Positions 19,547 to 31,779 of a stretch of DNA of 64,000 nt are shown piece after piece; positions within the stretch are counted from its first letter, which is position 1, and each line of letters begins with the position of its first letter. The translations under genes and the position numbers were made by a program. The DNA is from Stratiolaelaps scimitus. Lineage: Eukaryota; Arthropoda; Arachnida; Mesostigmata; Laelapidae. The stretch is taken from assembly GCA_019614645.1 (NCBI GenBank), contig JABWDB010000005.1, forward strand, positions 10,448,001-10,512,000, given 5' to 3'. Under the pieces are notes generated by a model that worked only from the letters and a program-made list of their open reading frames with translations, ran no database searches and was not told the origin of the DNA.

Positions 19547-19678
19547 GCGGACGAGTGAATCAATACAGATGCGAGTGGGCTCCAAGAAATATTTCATCTC
19601 TAATAGTTCGACTTCGTGGACGGCCAAGATTACAGCTGAAGTGGCCACTGGATGAATTCATTCCACTTACGTGTAGAG
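19547..19678 (+). CDS. Candidate phase 1-1 exon, possibly of an Ig-like domain protein
   Basis: The acceptor (tttttgtgcccatccag) and donor (GAG then gtaagcgg) are both strong. The exon is 132 nt, a multiple of three, with phase 1 at both ends, the symmetry typical of extracellular domain exons. It contains NQYRCEWAPRNISSLIVRL and LDEFIPLTCR. The Y-x-C-E end of one Ig fold followed by an I-x-L-x-C start of another would fit, but this is only a resemblance. No neighbouring exon was joined. Confidence 0.4.
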
Positions 19679-21177
19679 GTAAGCGGATCAGCCAGTTCTT
19701 GAAACAAGAGACGTTCTCCTGAGCTGCATGCACCTACTCGTGCAACATTCTATGGAATTATAGTCACCCGGACACTGTCGCGTCAATCTAGTCATCCTCT
19801 AAAAGGTTGGCCCATTCAAGTTTTTGCTACAATAGGAAATCGCTTTCTATCTCTATAGCTGATCAACCTCCTTAGAAAGTATACCGCTTCACGTATTGGC
19901 TTATTTTTGACTATTGATTGTGACTTGTGTGTACTATGGACACATCCGGCATATACCAACACTAGAATGCCTATGTGTAGGGGTAGCTATTTTGGCCTTG
20001 TACCACAATGGACTCCTTCCCTCTCTCACTCCTTCTCTCTCTTTTAACAAATATGATGCCTCCGTCATCATTGTAACGCATTCGTTTCACTCGGCGAGTG
20101 GGCGGGTGTGAAGGATCGCAAGAGCCACCGGAGGTTACATCAATGGGAGCAGGCCAAGGCCACTTACTTTAGAAGGCATACCACCAATGCCTGTTATACT
20201 GAGGTGCGTGGGAACCTAGACAGGCCATGGAGGCATGTATCATGCCAGGGCCAGCTATTCTCTCTTCAAACAGTCTTGTTGCGACGCCTATGTCATGTTG
20301 AGGAAAGGTCAGAGGAACTGCTTTCTGAGCTGGTGCTCTCTTCAGTTACAATCTAAATGTCCATCATGAGCTGTCCACTTATTCCATTTCGGGTGAGCAA
20401 ATAGTAAGGATATTTCGAATTTGTAGAAGAAAGTTAACGCATAACTGACAGGTAGAGATCTGGTGACGGAATAAATAGCCAGATACGTGATATATCACGC
20501 ACGGTGCGAACAATGCCACATATACTGCACTATGTACCGTATGTGCGGCATTGTTATTTTTGTAATTTACTGCACAGATAATAGTCTTTGACGGGGAGTC
20601 GCTCATACTAGCGGAAACTACATTACCTAAAACTGAACGTAGCAGCTGGGAAAAACAAGGGAATTTCCTTTGAGAAAGAAATTTTCTAGGTAAGAAATGA
20701 TGCGGACGTTCATCGGTGGAGTGCTTGAGCCGACAGACAACAGGAAGCGAAACCATTTTAGCGTTATTCGAGTAAACAATGTAAGCAATTACTACAAGCA
20801 TCGATTAGGACACGTGGGGTAATTAGCCAAAAAGACCGACAACGATATGTGAAGAGACATACAAGGAAACAATGCTACCTCATAATTCCAGCATGCGCTT
20901 CTTAAGCTTAGGGCAATACTACGAATATACTACTTATTAGTGTCTACCGCTGTCCCAAAACCCCAGCCCAGAGGACACACAACACCCTAAGAGCATCTCG
21001 TTTTCAAGTCACTATCAGAGGAAACTGTCTTTATATTCCTCTAACAATAATACCGTTCGCTATCCTATTTTTTGGGCAGCTATTTGGCGTAAGTCCCCAA
21101 TGGCAACAGCATTGCCTCGGGAGACATTGTTCTTTCAACGTGCGCCGGTTGGAAGGGAGAAATAATCGTAAAGTATC
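19679..21177. other. Interval without a recognised gene
   Basis: AT-rich, with scattered open frames. The 140-codon frame on the minus strand (20379-20801) has no recognisable domain. Confidence 0.4.
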
Positions 21178-21432
21178 GTGTTTCCTGTACCACCCTGGCA
21201 AGGTTGTATCAACATGATGTGTCCAGGATCACATTGCATCGCGCAATTTATTAGCGCGGGCGGAATATCAAACGAACGTCACGGGATTCAACAGTCGTCA
21301 CTTATTTTGTCATATGGAAGATTTATAGATACAGCTGTAAGAGACATCACTGTGTGTACACTGTGCTCAACAGGTAATCCGACTCAGGTACAACCGTTCT
21401 TTGACTTCCTCGAAAGTAAAGCTAGATGGTAA
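21178..21432 (+). CDS. Possible small ORF or exon with clustered cysteines
   Basis: An 84-codon open frame that begins at GTG, so it is either an exon or starts at an internal ATG pair (near codon 13). It contains WQGCINMMCPGSHC near the start and VCTLCSTG later, and ends in FFDFLESKARW then TAA. A usable donor (gtaatc) follows CSTG in phase 1. Six cysteines in 84 residues suggest a secreted or metal-binding peptide, but there is no supporting homology. Confidence 0.25.
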   Translation: MFPVPPWQGCINMMCPGSHCIAQFISAGGISNERHGIQQSSLILSYGRFIDTAVRDITVCTLCSTGNPTQVQPFFDFLESKARW

Positions 21433-21797
21433 AACTCATCTTTAAGCGTTCAGGCGATCTTCCAGGCGATAAACGATGCGAATTTATTAAATTATTCTAG
21501 TTAGAAGGTCTAGTAGTTTCAAAAGTCGAAAAAAAATCTATTATATTCGAGAATCGAAACACATGACGTCTACCAGACTTAGAGATTTCAGAACAAGCTT
21601 ACCTGATACGGCTTTCATTGCTTGAGCAGTTGTATAGGCAGTGTCAAGTAATTAATGATCGATCACCATTCGTTGCTCAACTTTTGGATTACTTTAGGGA
21701 TTCCCACCAGGACATATTGCGGCCACCTTCCCTTTATTTTCAACCTTCTCTTATCTAGCAAGCATCCGCAGATGAAGAATGACAATGTGGAAATACA

Positions 21798-21875
21798 AAC
21801 ATTCTCCCCGACGTTACATATACGAGCACTTAAGCATTGTAAAAATTGCAGTTCCTTTTATAAACCAATAAGCTT
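21798..21875 (+). mobile_element. SINE fragment (3' half)
   Basis: From ccccg through cttaagcattgtaaaaattgcag to aataaaccaataa-like sequence, this matches the SINE at 53.8 kb; only two or three differences occur in the last 44 nt. The tRNA-like head has decayed: the B-box equivalent reads acattct instead of ggttcga. Immediately downstream, at 21891-21902, an 11-nt B-box-like word is present in the opposite orientation. Confidence 0.65.
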
Positions 21876-22332
21876 TTACGCTTACTATCAGGATTCGAAC
21901 CTAAGCCGTGCCTATCTAGCAATTCAAGATCCTCACCATCTGCAGGAGATTCCTTGTGTAACTTTAGCCCGCTTCGCCTTCAACTGTATCTTTCTCTTCA
22001 TCTTGTGTAATTTCTACCTACACACCATTCGGGTTAAAAAATAAACAGCTTTTAGTGTTCAGTGAACACTCCCCGTTTCCCAACCCATTGTCTACAGTGT
22101 TTGACCATCTGACCAGTACCACGTGAAATTCTTCCACCTCTACATAATATGACCGCACATCGTTGCTGGTCTATGTTTACATCTGCAGTGCCAACTGGTT
22201 ATTCGTCTTTGGAGTCGCACATGGTAGAGCCATGGAGGCCGGTGTGAGGTGTCTTTAGCAGGCCTTTCAACACAAAGCGTTGTGGTTGTCGTTGCGGTTT
22301 TGGTAGTGCCTGCTCACTGCCACTAAAGGAAC

Positions 22333-22560
22333 ATGACGGAAACGGTCCGGGTGAAGCTGCCGCCGTTTCCGCTTCTTGGACTCGAAGTCATCCGGAGGCC
22401 ATGGACCGCAGTCGGCAGACCAAGCGAGACAAACGGGGTTGTGGGTCTCGGAGTCTTGTACAAATGGGACACATATACACTCACCGAGGGTGTTAGCTGC
22501 CTGCCTGTCCGGGGAGTCGTTCTCGCGGCATCTTTGTCGTCATCAGCAAGAGCGAACTAG
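22333..22560 (+). CDS. Weak candidate ORF in a GC-rich block
   Basis: An ATG-initiated frame of 75 codons begins MTETVRVKLPPFPLLGLEVI and ends at TAG. It is followed 31 nt later by a good donor-like gtaagc. A second overlapping frame of similar length exists, so coding is uncertain. No family recognised. Confidence 0.2.
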   Translation: MTETVRVKLPPFPLLGLEVIRRPWTAVGRPSETNGVVGLGVLYKWDTYTLTEGVSCLPVRGVVLAASLSSSARAN

Positions 22561-22606
22561 GAAAGGAATATGAAGGAACCTAGCGAAAGGTAAGCTTTAA
22601 ACTCAC

Positions 22607-22663
22607 AAAGGCAAAAGGGGCTAATGTCCCACAGAGGCAAAGGCAAAATGGGGTAATGTCCCA
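22607..22663. repeat. Imperfect tandem duplication, two copies of about 25 nt
   Basis: The words aaaggcaaaaggggctaatg and aaaggcaaaatggggtaatg, both followed by tccca, occur 32 nt apart. A local tandem duplication. Confidence 0.7.
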
Positions 22664-22985
22664 TGTCGAATCGGCTTTCTGCCTGGTTCTGATGTCCAAA
22701 AACTTCTCACACTATTACAGATCGTATCACGAATCATTATAGCTGGCAGGAACGTAAGTGACACGGAAGCGTTGTGTATCACCATTCGTAGCGTCTAAAA
22801 ATGCGTAACATAAATATAATAATGGAAAATCGTTGTTGTTTGGGAGGAGGAACTTTCTCCAAACGCACGGACACTACCAGAGATATTCCAATCTCAATAA
22901 GATTCAGCGCAGGGTTGACGTAAAAAGTCTCAGTAACCTGTGGTGCGCAGGTAGATCGTACAATAGAAGGCTTGACGTGGTGTAA

Positions 22986-23092
22986 CCGTCTATTAAATTT
23001 TCCAGGCTGATTCTCAGCATTATACATTTAACGTCCATGGTACTGCTTTCGGCATAGCTTCCTAAGACGGAACTCTTAAAAGCAAATGTGTA
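22986..23092 (-). repeat. Dispersed repeat family, copy B
   Basis: About 107 nt, alignable on the minus strand with copies at 30.6 kb (same orientation) and 17.8 kb (opposite). Shared blocks are acatttg...ttaa, ccgtctta-gaagc-atgccgaaagcag and cagcc-ggaaa. The frame on the minus strand is open through the whole copy, giving SSVLGSYAESSTMDVKC. Probably a fragment of a transposable element. Confidence 0.75.
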
Positions 23093-24361
23093 ACGGTGGG
23101 GATCAGATCCACGTACGTGTCTCCTCTGATCGGAAGGCACACACGAAGGCACGACCGAGCTCGACGATGTACTCGTCAGGCGGTTTCATATTGTACCTTA
23201 TATCAAAATAATATTGTGCTTATTAGTATTATAAAAGTAGATTCAGTGATTCTGTTTGACGAGATAGATGCACGTTTGAAGTCAGCATGCCTAAGCAATA
23301 TATATATATATATATATATATTCGTTTACGAATGTTGCGTGCTGTCGAACATATCCCATATGGAGTATGTGCCCTTTAATATGCAAATCACTATATGTGT
23401 ATAGGCGACACGGGCCGGTAACTGAGCCCATGTAAGAGCCCTATTATCTGCTTATAAATATGTAACCTTGAGGTGTTTCGTATTCTCCGACAGACCGTGC
23501 AGTATCGTGTAACACAATATATTATATTGAGCTCACAATCAGATATTTCGAACACGATGTGGCGTCTAGCTGTTGCTCTTTTGAATTATGGACAAAATTA
23601 TATGACTTATAAATTATATGAATTATTTATTCACTTTATATATGGAGTTTTTATCGAAACCCGAAAATGTAATCCATATGCCTCCCATATGCTGGCTGTT
23701 CGTAGATGTGTATGGCATTCATTCAGTTCATCCCAGAGCGTCGGACCTCTTGTATCGGACTTCTGGAATTTGTATGCTGTATTTGCGATATGAAAAGTGT
23801 CAGCACAACAAGAGTCATTATATATATGCTGAGAGTACAACGGTCAAGTCTGTCGACTCTCCGGATGCCGTTCACGCGCGCATGCGAAGCAACCCCGATC
23901 GAGTCCCCACCAGGTTTGATGTTTAGGGAACAAAATTTCCATTATCGGACAGAAAACACAGGTCTAAGTTTTTAGATGTAAAATTGTTCCATAGCTGACC
24001 CTCAGCTGGATTTCCATGACAGACGTCTATATCGCTGTGTAGCTTTACTTCATGGACCTGTCAAATGAGTTCTGCTGGACTTATCTGGCTTGCTTTCTCC
24101 AACAGACCTACGTCACATAGGTCTGGGCTGGCAGGCAAGGCAGTGCCGGTTAGCTTTCAGATCTGATAGGACCCAACCCGACCTCAATCGTCTGCAAATG
24201 AATGGCCACGTCAACAGTCTGCAAGCGTGAGGCTGCTGTGCGTAACGTCTGACAAGGGTCTCAACTTGATCTGCACATGTCGTCACATGGTCCGTTGCTT
24301 AACAACGGGTATGCGCTCACCTCGCTTCAGCAAGAACGCCCCAGGAGCCTAGTCCTGCCCA
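23093..24361. other. Interval without a recognised gene
   Basis: Contains a TA microsatellite at 23298-23321 and AT-rich sequence. No gene recognised. Confidence 0.45.
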
Positions 24362-24593
24362 CTACTGTGTAATACATTTTCCTTTCGAACTCCGACATGT
24401 TGAGTCGACCCGTGCTTCGTTTGCTCCAATAAATCGGCTGGAGATTTTCGACGACGACTTCCTCGTACGTTCAAGCGGTATACCAGGTGGGAAAGAATTC
24501 AGTACGGCATTGTCAATTCTATTTCCGGTCAAATATCGAATCCTTTTCCAATTCTCAAGGACGTTTGTAACATGGGTTCCCGAACACTTGCCC
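24362..24593 (-). CDS. Candidate terminal exon, unrecognised
   Basis: A ctattccag acceptor opens 76 codons and a TAG. The peptide reads GKCSGTHVTNVLENWKRIRY and later ends in CRSSKGKCITQ. It is polar, with Asn, Arg and Lys, and looks less like random sequence than its neighbours. Entry would be phase 2. No upstream exon was joined and no family was recognised. Confidence 0.27.
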
Positions 24594-27115
24594 CTGGAAT
24601 AGCTAACCAATTCTCGAACCACCAAAGTTACTGCGGCGAATGTCCGAAAGGTACGATTGCACAGGAGTCATCGTTAAGTCGCTCGCATAGTATTCCTGGC
24701 GCACAAGAATGAAATAATTTACGCATAGGTGTGTGATGCGTTTGTTCACTCAACTCAGTCATTCATTTGACAAAAGAACCAGTCAAATAGTAATCTGTGA
24801 TTGTTTACCGTACTTTCGGTATATTTACACATATTAATGTCGGTTTTTGGGTGAAAACACGAATGACGAACGGTAGTTTTGCCCTCTTAAGACATATCGC
24901 TGGTTTTGTGAATATGGCCAAGCTGAAATAGTCATAAAAATAATAATACTATTAATCTTAATTATCTTAACGCTTAAGATCAATAAGGCCTCCATCAGCG
25001 TTTAGATGCAAATGGCATACAGCAGAGATATTGCTTAGTATTTCCACGAGATTCTTGATAGAGTCGCTTAGATATTTCCACACCCAGCTCTAGATACGTA
25101 TCATCCAATGACAATCGTGCTACAATTATATAAACCAACGAGACATAACAATATATTTGATAAATTCATCAAAAAAAAAATATATATACATATGTCCAAT
25201 CCTAGATATATTCCTGGTTTCTATTTTTACGTTATCGACGTTACGTTTATAGTTGAACGTTTATTATGTAATACTTGCGTAATGTGGGTGTAAGTTCAGT
25301 TATGTATTAGAATTCTAACATATTTTATTATGTTTGGCAGATATAAAGGGGGTCGGCGACCCCACTCAGAAAAAAGCAACATTTTTGCGGGGTCTGAAAC
25401 CTCTCAGCGCCAGTAATGATACTCAAGGCCCCTTGGCACGGTGAGGACCAAGCTGAATACGTTACCGGTAGGAAAATGTAATGATACTCGCGCTGACCAG
25501 ACGACAACGTCTGCAAGGAACGTCTGGACCGTATTGTATATATTTCTGTTCTCTCAAAAAAACAGCATACCTTCCTGTGGCACAATAGCTGATAGTCGGT
25601 AGGCACAGCCAATCGAGCGATTGTCGCGGATGACCCAAACGAATTCACTGGACGAAAATGCAGAACACGGAATAGTAGTGAACGGTAATCAACTCAAGTC
25701 ACCGGTCACACAATTTACACATACACAAAGCACACTTAGCTCAATGCAGTATTATGTTACTAGCACTAATGTACGATGCCAGCCTCCTGGCGAGGTCTTG
25801 TTTGGTTCGACGTGAAACATGCGAATTACGCGACAATCCCTGACGGTCTAGCACCGCTCACACTCATAAATAGACCAATTTACATGTTGCTACGAACACA
25901 TCGGCGCTGTCTGTAGCAATCTGCAGCGACGTATCTTATTAATCCAAGTAGTGAAACCGCAACTTGACGGACCGGTGGGACCAGCCAGCACCAGAAGCAG
26001 TAGCTGCGGACAGCAAGCGCCGTGCAGTTTGTCGCCTCCGAAACTATCTACAACCATAGACTGCTGTAGCTGAATCGGTATGGTTTATCCAAGCGGCGAC
26101 TGTTAGCAAAGCGCGAAATCACCAATCGGAGACAACGGGCCGAAACCAGCAAAACTGATCATCGGACACGACGCGGCATCGGACAGCAACGGCCGAGGGC
26201 TGACATCCGGTCAGGCGGTGCCGGGATGAGAGGATGCACTCAGCCGCACATCGATATGGGGCACACTCACTCCGAGATGATTTGGAGCAATCGTCTCTCT
26301 ACTGGGTATGTAGATACACTTCGAACAGAGCTACTCGGACGCCACTCGCGCGCTGTGTGACGACCGACTCTGAGAGGGCTGTGGCTGATCCTCCCACAGC
26401 GTTCGGTCGTCGTAGTCGGCGTTCTGTGCGGGCGAAAGCTGACGGGAAGGTCCCCTCTCCTCTTTGGCACTTCTGTATCTCTTATGTCCTGCTCGTTTGT
26501 CTCTATCGAAATGAGTCGGTCATAACCGCTGGATTTGACTATGGTTTCGCATGCTCCGTTGGGTGTGTCCTAATGTAGGCTTTGGAGAGGGTACGCGTCG
26601 GGGAGGTGGCGACAACCTCCATTTGTTTGAGATCCTTCGACGGTTTCCCGTGCATCGTCGCCGCGTTTGAATAGTCCATACATCCTATAGTACTTGACAG
26701 TGGAACTAACGGCGCATGTGTTCTGGAAAAGCCTAGTTTGCTGCAATTAAAGTTGCAGTAGTGGCAATTAAAGTTACGGGACGCGTTTCGGCCAATCTTC
26801 CGGTGTGTCCTAACTTTATATTAAGTTCTCCGTTTTTCATGTCATGCCTACGCACCCGTTAGAATATTGTAAGGCAATTCGATTGCGGCGCATGGCCTTC
26901 GAATTGCTGTGACTGTGGATAGATAAGGTAGATGCACGGGATTTGAGCGCGCGATTCTTTTAAGTATGGAGTCATTCCGTTGTGACTATTCCTTTGAGCT
27001 GTTCATTCGGGATTTTGAAATTCGGATTATTCGTTGTACGTCTCAGCTTCGCTGTGCCATTAGTTGAGGGCGACGATTGTGCCAGGCCAACGTGTACTCG
27101 GGATTTTTGTCCGTT
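24594..27115. other. Interval without a recognised gene
   Basis: AT-rich to about 25.9 kb, then a GC-rich block (25.95-26.65 kb) that may be a promoter or 5' UTR. At 26739-26773 the word caattaaagtt occurs twice, and the first copy is the centre of a 6-bp stem (ctgcaa/ttgcag). Confidence 0.4.
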
Positions 27116-27397
27116 TTAATTTCGAACATAATCTCGTTCCATCTCGTGTGATTTTTCTTTCATTTTTTTAACATGGTGGCAAAGTCTGCCAGCCACCCAT
27201 GATAACGCCGCTATCAAAAGAGACGTGATTCGAAGATACAGAGGGAACAAGGCCATCCGCTTCCTGACGAATAGTAACACCGCGCTCGTTTGGGAAAGCG
27301 TGAGAAACCCGTGCGAAAAGAAATACGCCAGATCAGCGTCGTCCAATTTTGACCCACAGTCTTCTCTACAACATTGAAGTGACGAACTGCTCCCGAT
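27116..27397 (-). CDS. Possible terminal exon with one membrane segment
   Basis: The frame begins without an ATG after an in-frame TAG near 27412 and ends in TAA. It contains a hydrophobic stretch (LYLRITSLLIAALSWVAGRL) followed by a basic, charged end (HHVKKMKEKSHEMERDY). The C-terminal part loosely recalls the helix-GK-L---K pattern of OCIA-domain mitochondrial proteins, but the N-terminal half does not fit. The acceptor is poor. It may be chance. Confidence 0.2.
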   Translation of the reverse strand: MGSSSSLQCCREDCGSKLDDADLAYFFSHGFLTLSQTSAVLLFVRKRMALFPLYLRITSLLIAALSWVAGRLCHHVKKMKEKSHEMERDYVRN

Positions 27398-28594
27398 CAA
27401 CGAGATGGGGTCGGGCTACCTCGAGATCCTGCACATTTTTCTCTCTGTTCAGCTGAGAGCTATGCAGGGAAATGATGACAGATCTAAGTAGTGCCTAAAA
27501 TTCATCTCCAGCGCGTTCAGCTGTATAACTAACATTGCTCGGATAGACTAGATTTTGTACCTGATGGCAGCCATTTATACGAGCAGTCCACGCAACGAAC
27601 AACCTGTTCCCCGAGATTGGTGCGGGTGTTGTCCACGTAGGTGCATGTTACGTAGAGAAGGGAGGTGTCAAGTAATCAAGAACTTTGCATGAATACGCTC
27701 CAGTGCCGGGAAGCCAGGTGGGACGCATCCAGTGGCGGTGCGGTGAGTTGTCGATGATCGCCCTTTAACCGCAATCGCGGGGGTAATCAGCAGAAATAAG
27801 GGAATTCGTGGCTGTTGCAGCTTCGAAGTGTTAGCCACAATAAATTGATGGCGCGAGAAGTACATTTAAACGACAATTGATCGATTGGCAACGAATGTAA
27901 TCAGCTCATACAGTTGGCCACACGGATGAATTCTAATTATCAGACGGGTGTGTGGTTTGCAAGCGGACTGCTCCGGCATTCTATCGATGGGCACTAGTAG
28001 CCTCTACATGGAGATCATGTACAGTAAAAATGCTATACAATCATATGCGCTTATTACCCAAAAGGTTGTATTTATTAGGTAACGCCTCCCGAGATCCCGG
28101 TCGCACCAACGAAACATCGTTCTGCTGAATTGCGTTTGTCTCGTTTCGACGCTCTCCTCTTCAATGATGAAATTCGGCAATCTTCTAAGGGGGACAGTGC
28201 ACGTATATAGATCAGATACGAACGACGAACAGAGGAAAGTGACGTTGTCTATTAAAGGGACAATTTCACTTTGGCTTTTCAGGCAGAGTAACTGCCTGTG
28301 CGCGAGCCACTCTGGCCGCACTTTACCACACCTACTGCCGTAGTCCACAGGGGTCCATTGTGAATCTTTGGTGCGTCTTTAGTTTAGGCTGTTGTGATGC
28401 TGGTAGCTGCTCTGAGTTAAGTGTGTAGAGATCCACGCAGTGTATGGATAGTCGGCGTCGTCTTTCCGCCTCCGCCGCGGCGCGTAAAGATAAATGGTTT
28501 CTACTAAGAGTGTGGTACGTATACGTATTGTACGAACCACAAAGACACGACTCGCCAGAATGGAAGCGACCAGTGACGCGCTCAGAAGGCCAAG

Positions 28595-28889
28595 TCAGTC
28601 GGCTGGCTCGCTCTTGGTCCGTGCTCTGTTGAGGCGTTTGGGCCCCCTCGCTCCTCGAGCATCGCCGTAGACCCGACGAGGCAACGGCCGTATTATAGCA
28701 GACTGTGGAGTGGTCGCGAGACACTTGCGCGTAGAAAGAATAAGAGGCCTGACCACACCAAGCCATGATATCGCCTCCACCGTGGCTACCACCGGCGAAT
28801 CCAACGAAATCGGAGCGAATCTGATAGGGGTCTCGTTGAACAGGCGCGAAGAAGCCATCGTCGAACAAAGCGGACAGACACAGAGGAGA
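28595..28889 (-). CDS. Two overlapping open frames in a GC-rich block, one possibly coding
   Basis: On the minus strand an ATG-initiated frame (MASSRLFNETPIRFAPIS) and a +1 frame (FDDGFFAPVQRDPYQIRS, then FAGGSHGGGDIMAWCG) are both open for about 90 codons. Each continues well beyond, to 29155 upstream or 28332 downstream. GC-rich sequence lowers stop-codon frequency, so at most one is real. The Gly-rich frame looks more like a protein. No domain recognised. Confidence 0.22.
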
Positions 28890-30040
28890 TCGGGAGTCGA
28901 GTGCCTCGAATAACGGGGGATGTTAAGAGCGCTTTCTATAGCGGGAGAGCAAACGACAAAGACTGATAACAAGCGCGCGGACCGGCACGCTATGCCGATA
29001 TTGGAGTGATCTAACAATGCTGTCCGGATACTAGCAAATTTATCGAGATTGATTTGGCCCAGTAGATATATTGCGTGTCGGGAACGACCGTTCCACGGAG
29101 ACGCTGCGTAGAGCGGGGCGCCTCCCTCTGAACAGAGAGGCGGTGGAGAGTGCATTCAATACTCGGATCCCTCGGCCAAAGGGAAATTAAGATGTTTTTG
29201 CTTTTTTTCCCTTATTTCTTTGCTTATCAATAACATGAATGGACCCCATTCTACGTTGGACGTATTGTTCAAAGAAGATATCACTTTCGAACTAGAAATT
29301 AATAGAATCCATTGGCATGCAACAACACTGCTCTGGGAGTCAAAAGGTTTAGGTTAATATTATAGTTTCATAGAAAGTCTTGACATTTCTATCAATGGAA
29401 TATCGACTTTAGGAAAACGTAAGTCAAAGTGGATTAAATTGAAGAAATCTTAGCGGTAGTCATTTGTTCTTCCAATCTCCCTTCTCCTCTCTTTGTCCCT
29501 CCATTTGTTCGACGCGTATTCCGCCAAAGAAATAGTGCAACAGGCGGAAGAAAGATAGAGCGGAAAGATAGAGGTCGCTTGACGGTCACGTGCAATCTCT
29601 CCTAGGTACCAGCAGGTCCTAGATAAAATGTTCTCTCCGTGGGGTGGATTCCGTAATTGGATTCTGATTCGGCGTTTAAATATAATACCTGTTAGCGTTA
29701 GACTTTTCTTGTGTGTATGTGTTTGTCCCTGTGCGCTAATAGTGCATCCGTGAGGCCGTCCTCATTACTAGAGATTTCCAAAATGACCGAGCTCGTTTTT
29801 TGACGCCGCCCGTTTAAAGAGACCTCCAGAATCATGTGGACACTATACCAATGAAGACGTTTTAAATATATTGTATGCACATACATACGGCTATCTTCGC
29901 ACTTCAATTGAGTACTAGCGTCGATCTGATCTATTATATATAGTGCAATACGTACGTATAACAACCAAGTGGTCTCATTTGTGGACCGGACGTGTTAACT
30001 GAGGAACTCTAGACTGAAGATAGAACCGCAACGGCAATCG
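28890..30040. other. Interval without a recognised gene
   Basis: No gene, structured RNA or mobile element recognised. Confidence 0.4.
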
Positions 30041-30355
30041 ATGCAGGCCGATCTGGCATTCGTCAGTCGGCTCCAGTCGCGGTTCAACTTTGAAGCATCT
30101 CAGTGCAGATCATTTGCAGACCACGCTCTATTAAGGCTCACCAAGTATGTGCTATTGGATATTTCTTTCGTATGCAGTATGACGTTCGTTCACGTTGTTC
30201 GTGATAATGACAATCACATTCAGGTCGTCTTCGCGTCCTTCCAAGGGGAATTGTTCGACACAGTGATCATCTGCTTAGTAACAGCCATCGTGACGGCATA
30301 CAAAATATGCTTCGGTCTGGCTAACGAGGAACGAATCTCTGAGCAGTTGCGGTAG
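30041..30355 (+). CDS. ORF with two predicted membrane segments, unrecognised
   Basis: An ATG-initiated frame of 104 codons ends in TAG. Hydrophobic segments are VLLDISFVCSMTFVHVV (about 37-53) and FDTVIICLVTAIVTAYKICF (about 71-90), separated by a polar loop. A gatgcag acceptor overlaps the ATG, and a gtag donor-like site lies at the end, so it could be an internal exon of a multipass protein such as a chemoreceptor. The diagnostic motif of that family (T-Y in the last helix) is absent. Confidence 0.33.
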   Translation: MQADLAFVSRLQSRFNFEASQCRSFADHALLRLTKYVLLDISFVCSMTFVHVVRDNDNHIQVVFASFQGELFDTVIICLVTAIVTAYKICFGLANEERISEQLR

Positions 30356-30554
30356 TTCACTGCGGCAAATCACAATATGCTGCTAGTCTGCATCAGCATT
30401 TCATACAAGGCTGGTCAATCTATGCGGCCTCTTTCAATGTATGATTTGTGCCGCTCTCATTGTTTTCTTTGATTGGTGTCTATTTCTGCTATGTTGTCTA
30501 CGATTTGTCTACCCATTTGCGCTGTCTGCCGGACGATGGCTTCGCACCTGACTC

Positions 30555-30660
30555 CGCCTATAGACTTTCCGGGCTGACTCACAGCCTTACACTTATACAT
30601 CCACGGAGCTGCTTTCGGCATTGCTTCATAAGACGGACCCCTTAAATTCAAATGTGCACG
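30555..30660 (-). repeat. Dispersed repeat family, copy C
   Basis: On the minus strand it shares gcacatttgaatttaagg, ccgtcttatgaagcaatgcc, gaaagcag and cagcccggaaag with copy B, at roughly three quarters identity by eye over about 105 nt. The reading frame open in copy B is broken by stops here. Confidence 0.75.
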
Positions 30661-31779
30661 ACTGCACCCATCTGAAGTAAACATCTGTTGCCCACGCGTT
30701 GAATCGTTACTGCGCACCACTGTGGGCATAATCCTCCACAGATCGTCCTGTCTCTCTTCCGCCAGCCTCTACTGCGCTCGAGCGTGGATGTCGTCTACTG
30801 TTGGCGCTCACAACGGCAAGCGAGTTGTTATCTTGTAGCAACGAGCCTTGTTAACCATTGAATCCCCTTTTTCGATCTAACTACAGCTAACTAAGCATAA
30901 ACGTAAACCACCCCATTTACGCTATTTGCATGTCTTTCCTTTATATCAACACACAGCCTCTTCATCAATCTACAACTTACGTCCACTTCTTTGCAGTGTT
31001 TTCAAACAATGATGAGACCCTTCAATGCAGGAATTTCTCGATGCCTCGTGTTTTGCCCGTGAGAGTCATAATCATAAACTTCGCTTACGGTGTTTGCTGG
31101 ATACAAATCCGCTTGGAACTCGGATTGAAACAAAGAGTGCCGAATGAAAAGAAGCTTTTGAAATATGTATTCCATTTCCAACGCAACCTTTACAATCCAC
31201 GTGTTCATAATCCGCTTACTGCTCACATATTGTACCATTTTCATATTGGCTGAGGATTAGCCCGGACGCCTCTCAACTACTGTACCTTACACTCTACCGT
31301 ATAAAACTTGTGTGACGCATTGAACACTCATTGCTATATTAATCCTAATTAATATTTTATTCCGGTACAATGTCATATCACTAAAGAAAGAAAAGTGGTG
31401 TGTTCCTTCTAGATGCCTTCAGCATGTTTGGGCAAATGAGAATAGTTTAATTATAATAGGAATTGAACGGAGATACGGAGTTAGGGACACAGTGTTTAGG
31501 ATTAAATCCTGTCAGGCTCGCAGAATCTTTGATTTCTTGAAACACTCTCTTCATTTCTTTTTTTTTAATACAGAGGTTAAAGGCAAACCCTGAATAGGCA
31601 CCACTCCTCATTTCCATTTATTCGAGTGGTAGTGTCAAATTCTTACTGAATAAACCTCCAACCGATTTGTGACTTGGGACATTACTTACTTGTTCAGTAC
31701 TTACCCATGAGGGATTACTTTGAACAATGTCTTGCAGGGACCGGCAATCAGCGCTTATAGCCGACCGTGTCCTATCCCT

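Noticed and set aside
21893..21965. tRNA gene on the minus strand suggested by ggttcgaatcc
   Set aside because: The T-arm pairs, but no acceptor stem or D-arm can be formed; more likely a SINE or tRNA fragment.
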